A stretch of DNA of 64,000 nt, taken from NCBI GenBank assembly GCA_009363175.1, contig CP045205.1, positions 5,208,001 to 5,272,000 on the forward strand, written 5' to 3'. Source of the DNA: Citrobacter telavivensis. GTDB lineage: Bacteria > Pseudomonadota > Gammaproteobacteria > Enterobacterales > Enterobacteriaceae. A program made the position numbers and the translations under genes. Positions 17,354-25,545 of this stretch are shown here, piece by piece; positions within the stretch are counted from its first letter, which is position 1, and the number at the start of each line of letters is the position of its first letter. The notes under the pieces are model-generated. The model did not search any database and had not been told where the DNA came from. It saw only the letters and a list, made by a program, of their open reading frames with translations.

Positions 17354-17653
17354 AATATATACCTGTAGTTGGTCCTACGGTCTATAGCAGACCGTATAGG
17401 GATGCCATACAGGTAGGGCTATTCATGGTCACTGTTGTCGGTATATACTGGTATCAGATTTTAGTACGGACATACTGATCTGATTACTACTCTTACTGAT
17501 TAATACTGGCTAATACAGGTAGTAAGGGTATACAACGCCATTATAATACCTATCCAACATCTAAATCTGAGACGAAGGTAGCCCCAGCCTGTGATGGCTG
17601 TTTAAAAGTCACTCTGCAATTAGCTTCGAGAAAAAATAATATTTCTGATGGAA
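17354..17653. other. Repeat-rich spacer between yfjI and yfjJ: possible origin or control region
   Basis: The 300-base gap holds no gene but shows organised repeats. TACAGGTA occurs at 17408-17415 and 17514-17521 and inverted (TACCTGTA) at 17360-17367. TACTGRY occurs four times (17446, 17473, 17494, 17504). A perfect hairpin, TACGGTCT-ATAGC-AGACCGTA, spans 17376-17396. Such clusters beside a Gp2-like replication gene would suit iterons of an element origin, or binding sites for AlpA or another regulator. The assignment is inference. Confidence 0.4.
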
Positions 17654-19069
17654 TCAAACCAAATCAGTGGTCTCCACAGGCTGGATAAATATAGTTTTAC
17701 CTCGCTTCGCAGCCATTATCTTACGCTGTGAGTAAAGAGTGCTTAGTAATTCGCTCACTGTCGCTTTGTTTCTGAACCGATTGGGGCCATACTGCAATAT
17801 CGTGTTTTTTCTGAGATAAGGGATCGTATTTCTCACGCAATATTCTTTTATCCAACAGTAAAGATCGTGAGCCTCTGAGCCTACAAGTGTCGATTCTTGC
17901 TGTTTTGAGAAAAGCCTTACATACTCGTCCACGTACCATGAAATTATCTGTATGGCTGCTTCAACAGCAATGAGTGAAATATCTCCGCCACTCCCCTCGA
18001 AGTAGTGCAGTAAAGCAGCTACTCTCGCCATATTCTCTGTGACCTTAGAAGCATAGTCTTTGAAGTCAGAAAGAAAACCAAGCATCCCCATCTCAGATTC
18101 AACTTTATTATAAAACTCAATCATTCGTTGTTCCGCCTCAGGACAAAAAAAGAGGCATTCCCGTTTATTTTCATCATGTCGTATCATATTTTCAGTGATG
18201 ATCTCCATCAATCGTTGGTGGAATACTGGCAAATGTTCGGTTGAAGTCACTGGGCTGGTAATTTTCCTGTAACCCTGGGTTGAGTCTGGCTGACAGAGCA
18301 AGGCGCGGGCAAAAAAACCTATCCCTTTAGCCATCTCTCCATTAGACTCCTGATATGCTCTAAAAATAACAGGTTGTAGCATTGCAGACAGAGTAACTCT
18401 GGCATCCTTAATAAATTGTTCCGGGCTACATTTCCTTTCCACTGAAAATGTTGAGCCATCCCACATTTTGTTGATGAAAGGCAGATCATTTAGTGTATGA
18501 CCTTTAAATATGGTGCCTGCTTCATCGGAAGTTATGCCAATAGCCCGCCATTGACCACAGAGAAACTGTTTAATCGCCGCCGGAGTGGCATCATTAAACA
18601 TCAACTTGTACCTTACTGGCTCTTCCGGGCGGTTTTCCATAAGAGCTTTTAATTGTGCTTCAGTCGCGGAAGAATCTTTATTTCGCCTGATCTCCGATTT
18701 CAGCTTTGATGTTAACGCCTTTTGTTGGGTATTAAACACTTGCATGTTATTTTCCCAGGTTTCATAATCCCTCATGTATTGTATAAACTTTTGTTCCTCC
18801 AAATCGTACAGCGGCTTCATTAATGCTTTATCCACACTGCTTTTCCTTTCTCCAGAATCAGCCAGTGTCAGCAAAAATAAAGATACGGGACTACGCAAAT
18901 GATTAAACCGGCAAACATCAATCCCGTTTTGACTGGCAAGGGAAATAGCACCAAGGGCAGATGCGGCAACTAGCGCTAATGGTGCCTGTGTATTTTGAGT
19001 TACCTCATAAACCGCATTTCTGATAATCAATGGCAGTACTTGTACAGGGAACGGACGACTAATAAGCAT
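17654..19069 (-). CDS. yfjI: YfjI-like DUF3987 protein of a CP4-57-type element
   Basis: This protein has 471 residues, close to E. coli YfjI (469), and carries the DUF3987 domain throughout. LADSGERKSSVDKALMKPL near residue 70 sits in the position of a Walker A loop, though the usual GKS is replaced by ERKSS. GITSDEAGTIFKGHTLND looks like the Walker B region with the glutamate after the aspartate. The family is common in cryptic prophages and satellite elements and is often thought to be a primase/helicase-like replication factor, but no activity is established. It stands between alpA and yfjJ exactly as in CP4-57. Confidence 0.82.
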   Translation of the reverse strand: MLISRPFPVQVLPLIIRNAVYEVTQNTQAPLALVAASALGAISLASQNGIDVCRFNHLRSPVSLFLLTLADSGERKSSVDKALMKPLYDLEEQKFIQYMRDYETWENNMQVFNTQQKALTSKLKSEIRRNKDSSATEAQLKALMENRPEEPVRYKLMFNDATPAAIKQFLCGQWRAIGITSDEAGTIFKGHTLNDLPFINKMWDGSTFSVERKCSPEQFIKDARVTLSAMLQPVIFRAYQESNGEMAKGIGFFARALLCQPDSTQGYRKITSPVTSTEHLPVFHQRLMEIITENMIRHDENKRECLFFCPEAEQRMIEFYNKVESEMGMLGFLSDFKDYASKVTENMARVAALLHYFEGSGGDISLIAVEAAIQIISWYVDEYVRLFSKQQESTLVGSEAHDLYCWIKEYCVRNTIPYLRKNTILQYGPNRFRNKATVSELLSTLYSQRKIMAAKRGKTIFIQPVETTDLV

Positions 19070-19114
19070 GAAAACCTCTGTATAGATTAAGGATAAATTT
19101 ATTTCACCTTAGCG

Positions 19115-19143
19115 GCTATTCCGCTATTAGTAGCGGAAATAGC
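19115..19143. other. Hairpin between alpA and yfjI
   Basis: GCTATTCCGCTA, TTAG and TAGCGGAAATAGC form a 12-13 bp nearly perfect stem with a 4-base loop in the 128-base gap between alpA and yfjI. It may limit read-through from alpA or be an operator. No T-run follows on the minus strand, so it is not a standard terminator. Confidence 0.4.
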
Positions 19144-19197
19144 AAGATGAAACCGTGTTCATTAAAGATAAAACGAACCGAAAACACGACTTTTTGA

Positions 19198-19434
19198 TTA
19201 ACGAATGCTGATCCAGCAAAGAAGATCACTCAGCAGCCAGGCACAAGATTTTGGCCCAATCGACTTACGTAAAGGGAAGCGGCCTGCTCGTTCAAGTTTC
19301 CATGCTGTAGATCGTGATACTGATGTGATACGCTGGCGTTCACGTTCACGAACCAGACGATCTGACCTCTCGCCATAGTTCTGTAAAGCCTGTAAACGCT
19401 GCTCGGGGGTAGGTTGAGTAAAAGAATTGTGCAT
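19198..19434 (-). CDS. alpA: AlpA-family excisionase/regulator
   Basis: This is a 78-residue winged-helix protein. The start MHNSFTQP at 19434 is preceded 7 bases upstream by CAGGAGG; a longer frame to 19464 has no such site. The DNA-binding segment is ITSVSRSTAWKLERAGRFPLR (about residues 37-57), the MerR-like helix-turn-helix of AlpA/Cox proteins, ending WLLSDLLCWISIR. In CP4-57, AlpA drives expression of the integrase and so excision. The position, between an integrase and yfjI, matches that element. The protein is a little longer at the N-terminus than E. coli AlpA. Confidence 0.82.
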   Translation of the reverse strand: MHNSFTQPTPEQRLQALQNYGERSDRLVRERERQRITSVSRSTAWKLERAGRFPLRKSIGPKSCAWLLSDLLCWISIR

Positions 19435-19526
19435 GATTGCCTCCTGTGGTTTCGATGGAGACAATCATGTTTCAGGACGGGAGATTTGGAAAGTGATGCA
19501 CTTTTGGAGATGCGCTTAGTAAGCGC

Positions 19527-20537
19527 TTAGTTTTTGGGTTTCTTAAGCCACTTTCTGACATCACTTGTAGTGAATGCGACCGGGAACTGAAAATCGTCCG
19601 AGGCCGCCAATTTGTTGAGTTCATCTGCAATTATAGCGGTTTTACTTTTGGAGCCACTTCCATATTTTTGACTGAACATAGTCATAAACAAATATAGACC
19701 TTTTATTTTTTCGCCCTTAATTCTTTGCCTTCTATCTGTAAATGCAGCTGGTTTTTCAAACCATTCAAGAAGTGTACTTTCTGATATATTTGCTTTCCAC
19801 ATTTCATCATAATCAACTTTAAATTTACTGACAACAGGAACGCCATTGTTCCTCACGACAGTTTCATGCATAAGCAAACAAACAGCAAAATTCTCTTTTT
19901 TAGTTTCAAAAACAGCCTCTTTTGATTTTTTCTCAACTGTTACGCCATTAAATTTATCATCAGGGTTGAATGAAGGAAAGACGGACTTTAGCACATTAAC
20001 ATCGATATAGAGATCATCATTATTGATGCCGTTATCACCGTCAAAAATCAAATAGTCCTCATCGTAAACACTATAGACATATACCGCACCAGATGAATCA
20101 GCCTTAAGACTAAATGACTCTTTATCAGTGAGAATATAATTACCATTATTAAAGGCTGCTAGTTTAGTCGGGACAACAACCCAATATCCCAATGCAGTCC
20201 CTGCGTATTCATAGTTGAAATACTCACCTTGAATTGATCTTGATATTTTAAAACCTTTAGTTATCTTCAAGTGCGATTTTAGCGGCAGGTCAGGGATGAA
20301 TTTTAAAATTGAATGTGCCTTACTGTCTTCTGACAGGTAAAATTCATCCCCATTACTAATAAGCTGCTCTCCGCCTATATGTAGCGAAGGCGAAATACAG
20401 CGTGACAATCTACATTTTTTGCCATTTCCGCCAAAATACAAAAAAAGTTGTATACGTTTAGAAAACCATGCATCCAGTATTTTCTGAACGATATGCTGAT
20501 CAGTTATTTTTGACAACGAAAAAAAATTAGAATTCAT
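19527..20537 (-). CDS. Uncharacterised protein, 336 residues, in the yfjH position
   Basis: I do not recognise this protein. It is AT-rich, uses rare codons compared with the backbone, and shows no signal peptide or membrane segments. The N-terminal half is rich in beta-type sequence (GGEQLISNGDEFYLSEDS, GYWVVVPTKLAAFNNGNYIL, GAVYVYSVYDEDYLIFDGD). The C-terminal part is charged and helical (DRRQRIKGEKIKGLYLFM, KTAIIADELNKLAA, DVRKWLKKPKN). In CP4-57 the gene between integrase and alpA is yfjH, of similar length (about 330), so this may be its counterpart, but I cannot confirm homology. A defence or regulatory role is a guess based on location only. Confidence 0.75.
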   Translation of the reverse strand: MNSNFFSLSKITDQHIVQKILDAWFSKRIQLFLYFGGNGKKCRLSRCISPSLHIGGEQLISNGDEFYLSEDSKAHSILKFIPDLPLKSHLKITKGFKISRSIQGEYFNYEYAGTALGYWVVVPTKLAAFNNGNYILTDKESFSLKADSSGAVYVYSVYDEDYLIFDGDNGINNDDLYIDVNVLKSVFPSFNPDDKFNGVTVEKKSKEAVFETKKENFAVCLLMHETVVRNNGVPVVSKFKVDYDEMWKANISESTLLEWFEKPAAFTDRRQRIKGEKIKGLYLFMTMFSQKYGSGSKSKTAIIADELNKLAASDDFQFPVAFTTSDVRKWLKKPKN

Positions 20538-20692
20538 CCCTCTCTCCCATCAGGCAGACACTTATCATTTGTCGATAATAACAAATTAAGTGTCGCCTGA
20601 CACAGCAATCGCCCCTAAAAAGTGATCCATCTTATATTTCACTACTCGGGAGTATAACTTACTATGTTCTTTTGAAGAGACTTACCACGTTG
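20538..20692 (-). other. Spacer with the displaced 3' tail of the integrase gene
   Basis: This segment contains the original end of the integrase gene, separated from it by the IS3 element. Read on the minus strand from 20692, removal of the IS and one TTG copy continues the integrase frame as ...QENNVVSLFKRT and a TAG at 20662-20664. The rest of the gap to the unknown gene holds AT-rich sequence with no obvious gene. Confidence 0.75.
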
Positions 20693-20757
20693 TGATCTTA
20701 CCCAGCAATAGTGGACACGCGGCTAAGTGAGTAAACTCTCAGTCAGAGGTGACTCAC

Positions 20758-21057
20758 ATGACAAAAACAGTATCAACCAGTAAAAAACCCCGTAAACAGC
20801 ATTCGCCTGAATTTCGCAGTGAAGCCCTGAAGCTTGCTGAACGCATCGGTGTTACTGCCGCAGCCCGTGAACTCAGCCTGTATGAATCACAGCTCTACAA
20901 CTGGCGCAGTAAACAGCAAAATCAGCAGACGTCTTCTGAACGTGAACTGGAGATGTCTACCGAGATTGCACGTCTCAAACGCCAGCTGGCAGAACGGGAT
21001 GAAGAGCTGGCTATCCTCCAAAAGGCCGCGACATACTTCGCGAAGCGCCTGAAATGA
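20758..21057 (+). CDS. IS3-family OrfA (helix-turn-helix protein)
   Basis: OrfA has 99 residues from the ATG at 20758, where the preceding in-frame GTG is less likely. It carries a helix-turn-helix ([22 protein letters not shown]) that binds the IS ends and a leucine-rich coiled coil ([22 protein letters not shown]) for multimerisation. Its TGA overlaps the ATG of orfB (ATGA), so OrfAB fusion by programmed frameshifting or coupled translation is expected. Confidence 0.92.
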   Translation: MTKTVSTSKKPRKQHSPEFRSEALKLAERIGVTAAARELSLYESQLYNWRSKQQNQQTSSERELEMSTEIARLKRQLAERDEELAILQKAATYFAKRLK

Positions 21058-21920
21058 AGTATGTCTTTATTGAAAAACATCAGGCTGAGTTCAGCATCAA
21101 AGCAATGTGCCGCGTGCTCCGGGTGGCCCGCAGCGGCTGGTATACGTGGTGTCAGCGGCGGACAAGGATAAGCACGCGTCAGCAGTTCCGCCAACACTGC
21201 GACAGCGTTGTCCTCGCGGCTTTTACCCGGTCAAAACAGCGTTACGGTGCCCCACGCCTGACGGATGAACTGCGTGCTCAGGGTTACCCCTTTAACGTAA
21301 AAACCGTGGCGGCAAGCCTGCGCCGTCAGGGACTGAGGGCAAAGGCCTCCCGGAAGTTCAGCCCGGTCAGCTACCGCGCACACGGCCTGCCTGTGTCAGA
21401 AAATCTGTTGGAGCAGGATTTTTACGCCAGTGGCCCGAACCAGAAGTGGGCAGGAGACATCACGTACTTACGTACAGATGAAGGCTGGCTGTATCTGGCA
21501 GTGGTCATTGACCTGTGGTCACGTGCCGTTATTGGCTGGTCAATGTCGCCACGCATGACGGCGCAACTGGCCTGCGATGCCCTGCAGATGGCGCTGTGGC
21601 GGCGTAAGAGGCCCCGGAACGTTATCGTTCACACTGACCGTGGAGGCCAGTACTGTTCAGCAGATTATCAGGCGCAACTGAAGCGGCATAATCTGCGTGG
21701 AAGTATGAGCGCAAAAGGTTGCTGCTACGATAATGCCTGCGTGGAAAGCTTCTTTCATTCGCTGAAAGTGGAATGTATCCATGGAGAACACTTTATCAGC
21801 CGGGAAATAATGCGGGCAACGGTATTTAATTATATCGAATGTGATTACAATCGGTGGCGGCGGCACAGTTGGTGTGGCGGCCTCAGTCCGGAACAATTTG
21901 AAAACCAGAACCTCGCTTAG
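21054..21920 (+). CDS. IS3-family OrfB (DDE transposase)
   Basis: OrfB has 288 residues and carries the integrase-like catalytic core. The first aspartate lies in [20 protein letters not shown], the second in [16 protein letters not shown] and the glutamate in [17 protein letters not shown], spaced as in the IS3 subgroup. The N-terminal part holds the HTH_21 region ([17 protein letters not shown]). It appears intact. Its last bases overlap the converted end of the integrase gene on the other strand. Confidence 0.94.
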   Translation: MKYVFIEKHQAEFSIKAMCRVLRVARSGWYTWCQRRTRISTRQQFRQHCDSVVLAAFTRSKQRYGAPRLTDELRAQGYPFNVKTVAASLRRQGLRAKASRKFSPVSYRAHGLPVSENLLEQDFYASGPNQKWAGDITYLRTDEGWLYLAVVIDLWSRAVIGWSMSPRMTAQLACDALQMALWRRKRPRNVIVHTDRGGQYCSADYQAQLKRHNLRGSMSAKGCCYDNACVESFFHSLKVECIHGEHFISREIMRATVFNYIECDYNRWRRHSWCGGLSPEQFENQNLA

Positions 21921-23239
21921 GCCTGTGTCCATATTACGTGGGTAGGATCATTGTTTTCCTGCTGTCGCTGATAGTTGTTGACCCTATCTTCCCAGATCTC
22001 AAGCGCCCTGCGCTTTTCAGGCAAGTAATCATAACGATCATAGTGTTTCGAGCTGACGTCATTCAAAGCGTGATTCTGGATACGGTCGCGGATCTCTTTG
22101 CTGATCCCCGCCTCCCCCATCAGCGTTTTACATGTGCGACGTAAATCTCGCGCTGTGAAAACTTTAAACTTAGGATTAAAAGCCCGGAAATACATGATGG
22201 AACGGGCCAGGCTATCGGTACGTACCGGTCGTTCGCCGTTGGTCGAGAGCGGGAAGATATAGGGGCTGTTACTTTCCTTAGTCAGTTCTTTCACTGAGGC
22301 TAATTCACTTAATGCCGATTCAGTCAATGGGATCAGGTGCTCCCGTTTGTTTTTCGATACATCGGCTATGACCAGTAACGTCTTTTGCTGCCAGTCAATC
22401 GCGCTCCATTGGCTGGCAATCATTTCAAACGGTCGCTGCCCGCCAGCATAAACGCAGAAGCGGATAAGGTGCTGCATCAACGGCCCAACGTTAGTTGCCT
22501 GGTCGAACTGCTCCATGACAATACGTAGCTCTTCCAGCGTTAACCATGTGTCACCAACTTTCTCCGCCGAGGATTGCTTTGGTATGGCCGATACCGGGTT
22601 AACCTCAAGCCCAAACGTAATCCCCACGCTGCTATTCATCGGATCGTTGTCGGCTTTAAGACCGTAGTTAAATGCCGCCATCAGGTAGGAACGAATTCGG
22701 TTTGCATGGACCACCGCATCTCGCTGGATAATGCCAGACAAGATCGTTTTGATCTGTAAGGGCGTGACATCCTTCGCTTTGGTCTCTCGAGGAATGACTG
22801 AATAGCACTCTTTTTCAAGTCGCTTCAGTACATCGGCCCAAGTCCGCTTATTGTCGAGCTTCATCTTGTTAACGTAACCATGTACCAGCTCTTTAAACGA
22901 TCCCTGAGAACGGTGAAGCTGCATGATGTGCTGCTCAGCCAGGCGTTGTTGCTCAAGCTCTTGCTGAGGTTCTTTTCCTTCAACAAGCCAGGCCCCGTAC
23001 TTTTTCGCCAGCTCATTGGCGGTCACCAATTTCATCTCAGGCCAGATACCTAACTGAATGAATCTCTCTTTCTTTCCTTTCTCAACGTAGTAACGGAAAT
23101 AAAAAACTTTGCTGCCTGAAGGCTGAACCTTAACGCCAAGCCTGCCGGTACCACGCTGAGCACTGTTGCTCCACACGTAGTACGACGTGCTTTTTGTCTT
23201 CAATCCGCGTATAGCAGTCTCAGTAAGATTAGCGGCCAT
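21917..23239 (-). CDS. P4-type tyrosine integrase with IS-altered C-terminus
   Basis: This 440-residue site-specific recombinase would integrate and excise the element at ileX. The N-terminal DUF4102-type arm-binding domain begins [20 protein letters not shown]. Catalytic residues are visible: arginine in [11 protein letters not shown], the [14 protein letters not shown] box, histidine in [15 protein letters not shown], and the tyrosine in [12 protein letters not shown]. Because of the IS3 insertion its last 10 residues ([10 protein letters not shown]) are encoded by the IS end, replacing an original VVSLFKRT. All catalytic residues lie upstream, so activity may persist. The gene starts about 200 bp from the attachment remnant and reads into the element. 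Confidence 0.93.
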   Translation of the reverse strand: MAANLTETAIRGLKTKSTSYYVWSNSAQRGTGRLGVKVQPSGSKVFYFRYYVEKGKKERFIQLGIWPEMKLVTANELAKKYGAWLVEGKEPQQELEQQRLAEQHIMQLHRSQGSFKELVHGYVNKMKLDNKRTWADVLKRLEKECYSVIPRETKAKDVTPLQIKTILSGIIQRDAVVHANRIRSYLMAAFNYGLKADNDPMNSSVGITFGLEVNPVSAIPKQSSAEKVGDTWLTLEELRIVMEQFDQATNVGPLMQHLIRFCVYAGGQRPFEMIASQWSAIDWQQKTLLVIADVSKNKREHLIPLTESALSELASVKELTKESNSPYIFPLSTNGERPVRTDSLARSIMYFRAFNPKFKVFTARDLRRTCKTLMGEAGISKEIRDRIQNHALNDVSSKHYDRYDYLPEKRRALEIWEDRVNNYQRQQENNDPTHVIWTQA

Positions 23240-23436
23240 GAGGTTACCTTTCTAAGGATAAGCGTTACCTGACCCGATGCCCATTTTGGGTCAGGTAATG
23301 GGTCAGGTAACGATAGTACAATGAGGAGACGAGACAACCAATCAGAAACAAAAACAACATCATAACTGATTGATTATAGACAATTAAAAATACAATAAGC
23401 GTCAATAGCGAACGATTAGAAGCATGCCGATTTTAT

Positions 23437-23483
23437 GACTCATAATCGCTTGGTCGCTGGTTCAAGTCCAGCAGGGGCCACCA
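23437..23483 (+). other. attR: 3' remnant of tRNA-Ile(CAU), ileX
   Basis: These 47 bases match the 3' part of enterobacterial ileX from the anticodon stem onward: GACTCATAATCGCTTGGTCG, the T arm GGTTCAAGTCC and AGCAGGGGCCACCA. The D arm and 5' acceptor strand are missing: the preceding bases (GCCGATTTTAT) are unrelated. This is what remains at the far end when an element integrates into the 3' end of a tRNA gene. The intact tRNA should lie at the other end of the element, left of this window. In E. coli, ileX also precedes yqjH. Confidence 0.9.
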
Positions 23484-23522
23484 AATTCAATGAGTTACAA
23501 CAGCGCGGAAGTAAGAGAAAGG

Positions 23523-23551
23523 GATGCTCTTCCCCTACAGGCAAGAGCATC
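23523..23551 (-). terminator. Hairpin downstream of the DUF1889 gene
   Basis: GATGCTCTT and AAGAGCATC form a 9-bp stem just past the stop of the minus-strand gene. On the minus strand it is followed by CCCTTTCTCTT, a weak T-rich tail. It probably ends transcription of that small gene. Confidence 0.5.
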
Positions 23552-23568
23552 AAGACAGGTTGTTGACT

Positions 23569-23883
23569 TCACGCGCGCTCAACTTCGACCAGTTCCTGAA
23601 GCTGCTCACGCATATACAGTGAAAAATACTCAGGGTTTTTAATCAATACCCGCTCTCCGGACTCAAACTTTTCAGCCCATCCGGCTAATTTCTGCGTAAA
23701 ACCGGGGTTCCACCCCTCCTGTTCCCCCCGGGCCGTGACGTCTGCTGCGCTAGCCGGGAATCCCAGTTCTTTCAGATACTTCAAAATTCCTTTCGCCGTG
23801 CTTTCATCCATAGGTTCAGGTGAAGAGGCCGAAGTGTTCATACCGTTAATGAAATCTAATGCTTTATCAATGACTGCAGGCAT
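23569..23883 (-). CDS. DUF1889 protein (YoaC-like)
   Basis: This small acidic protein of 104 residues starts at MPAVIDKALDFING, preceded by AAGGAT; the frame extends 11 codons further without a better site. It resembles E. coli YoaC (DUF1889, 99 residues) over its whole length, with ESTAKGILKYLKELGFPASAADV, EGWNPGFTQKLAGWAEK and IKNPEYFSLYM. No function is known for the family. It lies between the tRNA remnant and yqjH. It could be backbone or could belong to a second element next to attR. Confidence 0.8.
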   Translation of the reverse strand: MPAVIDKALDFINGMNTSASSPEPMDESTAKGILKYLKELGFPASAADVTARGEQEGWNPGFTQKLAGWAEKFESGERVLIKNPEYFSLYMREQLQELVEVERA

Positions 23884-23992
23884 ACTTTTATCCTTAAAAT
23901 TTACCATGTAAAACACAAGACTACCCTATGACCTTAAACCGATTTCAGCGTCAAAGAAATCATTAAATTTCATTGTCCCGACGGCGCTCACT

Positions 23993-24760
23993 TTACTTGT
24001 TGTGCCAGTAAGCCGCTGCTCGGACTAACTGCTGATCAAACGGTTCCTGCTCAAAGCGCTGGCTGAGTTTTTTCACCACTTTCCCTTCCCCGGTGATCCA
24101 GATGAAGTAATCTTCTTCCGGCACCTCAATCTGCGCCAGTCGTGCGGCAACCGCCTGCTCATCGTGTCCCAGCCATTCAATGGCAAACCCGTCCAGATGC
24201 GCGAGATAATCCTGATATGCCGGATCGGCGACGCTCACCAGCGCGGTCACCGTCGGTTTTACCGGTAAGCGACTCAGCGCCTCAAGACGACGACGCAGCG
24301 CCGGCATGCCTGACTCATCGCAAACATAAACCTGATATGCGTAATCTTCCGGCACCACCAGCGAACCACGTGGCCCACCGATCGTTAACGTATCGCCTGC
24401 GCGCGCCTGTAACGCCCAGGAACTTGCCACGCCGCCGTCGTGGATAAAGAAATCCAGCGCCAGTTCATGACGGGCTTCATCGTACAGCGGCGTATAGTCG
24501 CGAGAAACTGGACGTACGCCCTCTCCCCAGACAATGCCCTCTTCCGTCACGGTTGGCGGAACAAAATGGCTGCCGGGTTGCGGGAAAAACACCTTGCTGT
24601 GATCGTCAAAACCGCGCGAGCTAAAACCTTCCAGTGCATCGCCGCCGAGGACAATACGCTGAAAACCCGTGCCAATACGTTCTACGCGCAAAACGGTAAG
24701 TTCGCGAAAGCGCAGTTCATTGCGCACACGCTGAGGGTAACATGAAGTTTTATCCATCAT
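23993..24760 (-). CDS. yqjH: NADPH-dependent ferric-chelate reductase YqjH (NfeF), intact
   Basis: This 255-residue flavoprotein of the siderophore-interacting family reduces ferric chelates, releasing iron in the cytoplasm, and in E. coli is linked to nickel tolerance. The FAD-binding region has LRVERIGTGFQRIVLGG and the DDHSKVFFP motif, followed by RDYTPLYDEARHELALDFFI and the ASSWALQARAGD segment. The NADPH part has VYVCDESGMPALRRRLE and ITGEGKVVKKL. It is divergent from yqjI, which represses it in E. coli. A Fur box lies just upstream. A damaged second copy is at 9009-9637. Confidence 0.95.
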   Translation of the reverse strand: MMDKTSCYPQRVRNELRFRELTVLRVERIGTGFQRIVLGGDALEGFSSRGFDDHSKVFFPQPGSHFVPPTVTEEGIVWGEGVRPVSRDYTPLYDEARHELALDFFIHDGGVASSWALQARAGDTLTIGGPRGSLVVPEDYAYQVYVCDESGMPALRRRLEALSRLPVKPTVTALVSVADPAYQDYLAHLDGFAIEWLGHDEQAVAARLAQIEVPEEDYFIWITGEGKVVKKLSQRFEQEPFDQQLVRAAAYWHNK

Positions 24761-24782
24761 CTTTTGGCCTTAGTGTAATAAT

Positions 24783-24970
24783 CAGATATATCGAAATAAA
24801 TTTTCAAATGATAATGATTGTTAATCACCAGGATTGCAAGTCATTTTTTGATAGTTTCTGGAAGATTACACCTAATAATATTTATCGTTAAAATTCATAC
24901 AATTAATAAAAATATCAACATTGAACTTGTCATAATTTATTCTTTAGATATAAATTAGATATATCTAAAC
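24783..24970. promoter_or_regulatory. Divergent yqjH/yqjI control region with Fur box and YqjI operators
   Basis: AAATGATAATGATTGTTAAT near 24806-24825 fits the Fur consensus. AT-rich inverted motifs flank it: AGATATATCGAAAT near yqjH and TTTAGATATAAATTAGATAT followed by ATCTAAA (24942-24969) near yqjI, the latter just upstream of the yqjI ribosome site. YqjI (NfeR) of E. coli binds inverted repeats at both promoters, so these are its likely sites. Confidence 0.7.
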
Positions 24971-24987
24971 AACATCAGGAGATTATC

Positions 24988-25545
24988 ATGCGACATCATC
25001 ATGAAGGTTGCTGTAAAGGCGAAGGGCATCATCACGACGGTTGCGAACATCGTCACGGTAGAGGCGGTGGAGGTGGACGGCGTCAGCGCTTTTTTGGTCA
25101 TGGGGAGCTGCGTCTGGTGATTCTGGACATTCTTTCCCGCGAGGCCAGTCACGGCTATGAGTTGATCAAAGCCATCGAAAATCTGACGCAGGGCAACTAT
25201 ACGCCGAGTCCTGGCGTGATCTATCCAACGCTGGATTTCCTCCAGGATCAGGCCTTTATTACGATAAGCGAAGAGGAGGGTGGACGTAAAAAAATCACCC
25301 TCACCGACACCGGCGCACAGTGGCTGGAAGAGAATCGTGAACATCTCGGTCACATCCAGGAACGCGTTAATGCGCGCAATGTCGGCTTTGAGTTGCGTAA
25401 GAACCCGCAGATGAAGCGAGCGCTGGAAAACTTCAAGGCGGTGCTTGATCTGAGGGTAAATCAGGGTGACATCAGCGACGCACAGCTTAAAAAGATCATT
25501 GGCGTGATCGACCGCGCGGCGCTGGAAATCACTCAGCTTGATTAA
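24988..25545 (+). CDS. yqjI: PadR-family nickel-responsive repressor YqjI (NfeR)
   Basis: YqjI is 185 residues. The N-terminus is a His/Cys-rich metal sensor ([21 protein letters not shown]) followed by the glycine-arginine linker [13 protein letters not shown]. The winged-helix PadR domain runs from about [20 protein letters not shown] to [10 protein letters not shown], and a C-terminal dimerisation helix follows. In E. coli it represses itself and yqjH and is released by nickel. The start follows CAGGAGATTATC. Its stop overlaps the end of the convergent chemoreceptor gene by 3 bases. Confidence 0.95.
   Translation: MRHHHEGCCKGEGHHHDGCEHRHGRGGGGGRRQRFFGHGELRLVILDILSREASHGYELIKAIENLTQGNYTPSPGVIYPTLDFLQDQAFITISEEEGGRKKITLTDTGAQWLEENREHLGHIQERVNARNVGFELRKNPQMKRALENFKAVLDLRVNQGDISDAQLKKIIGVIDRAALEITQLD

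Larger units (their letters stand above)
20693..21950 (+). mobile_element. IS3-family insertion sequence, 1258 bp
   Basis: Ends are imperfect inverted repeats: TGATCTTACCCAGCAATAGT at 20693 and, on the opposite strand at 21950, TGATCCTACCCACGTAATAT. The element is flanked on both sides by TTG, a 3-bp target duplication usual for the family. It contains overlapping orfA and orfB. It has inserted into the last codons of the integrase gene. Confidence 0.93.
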
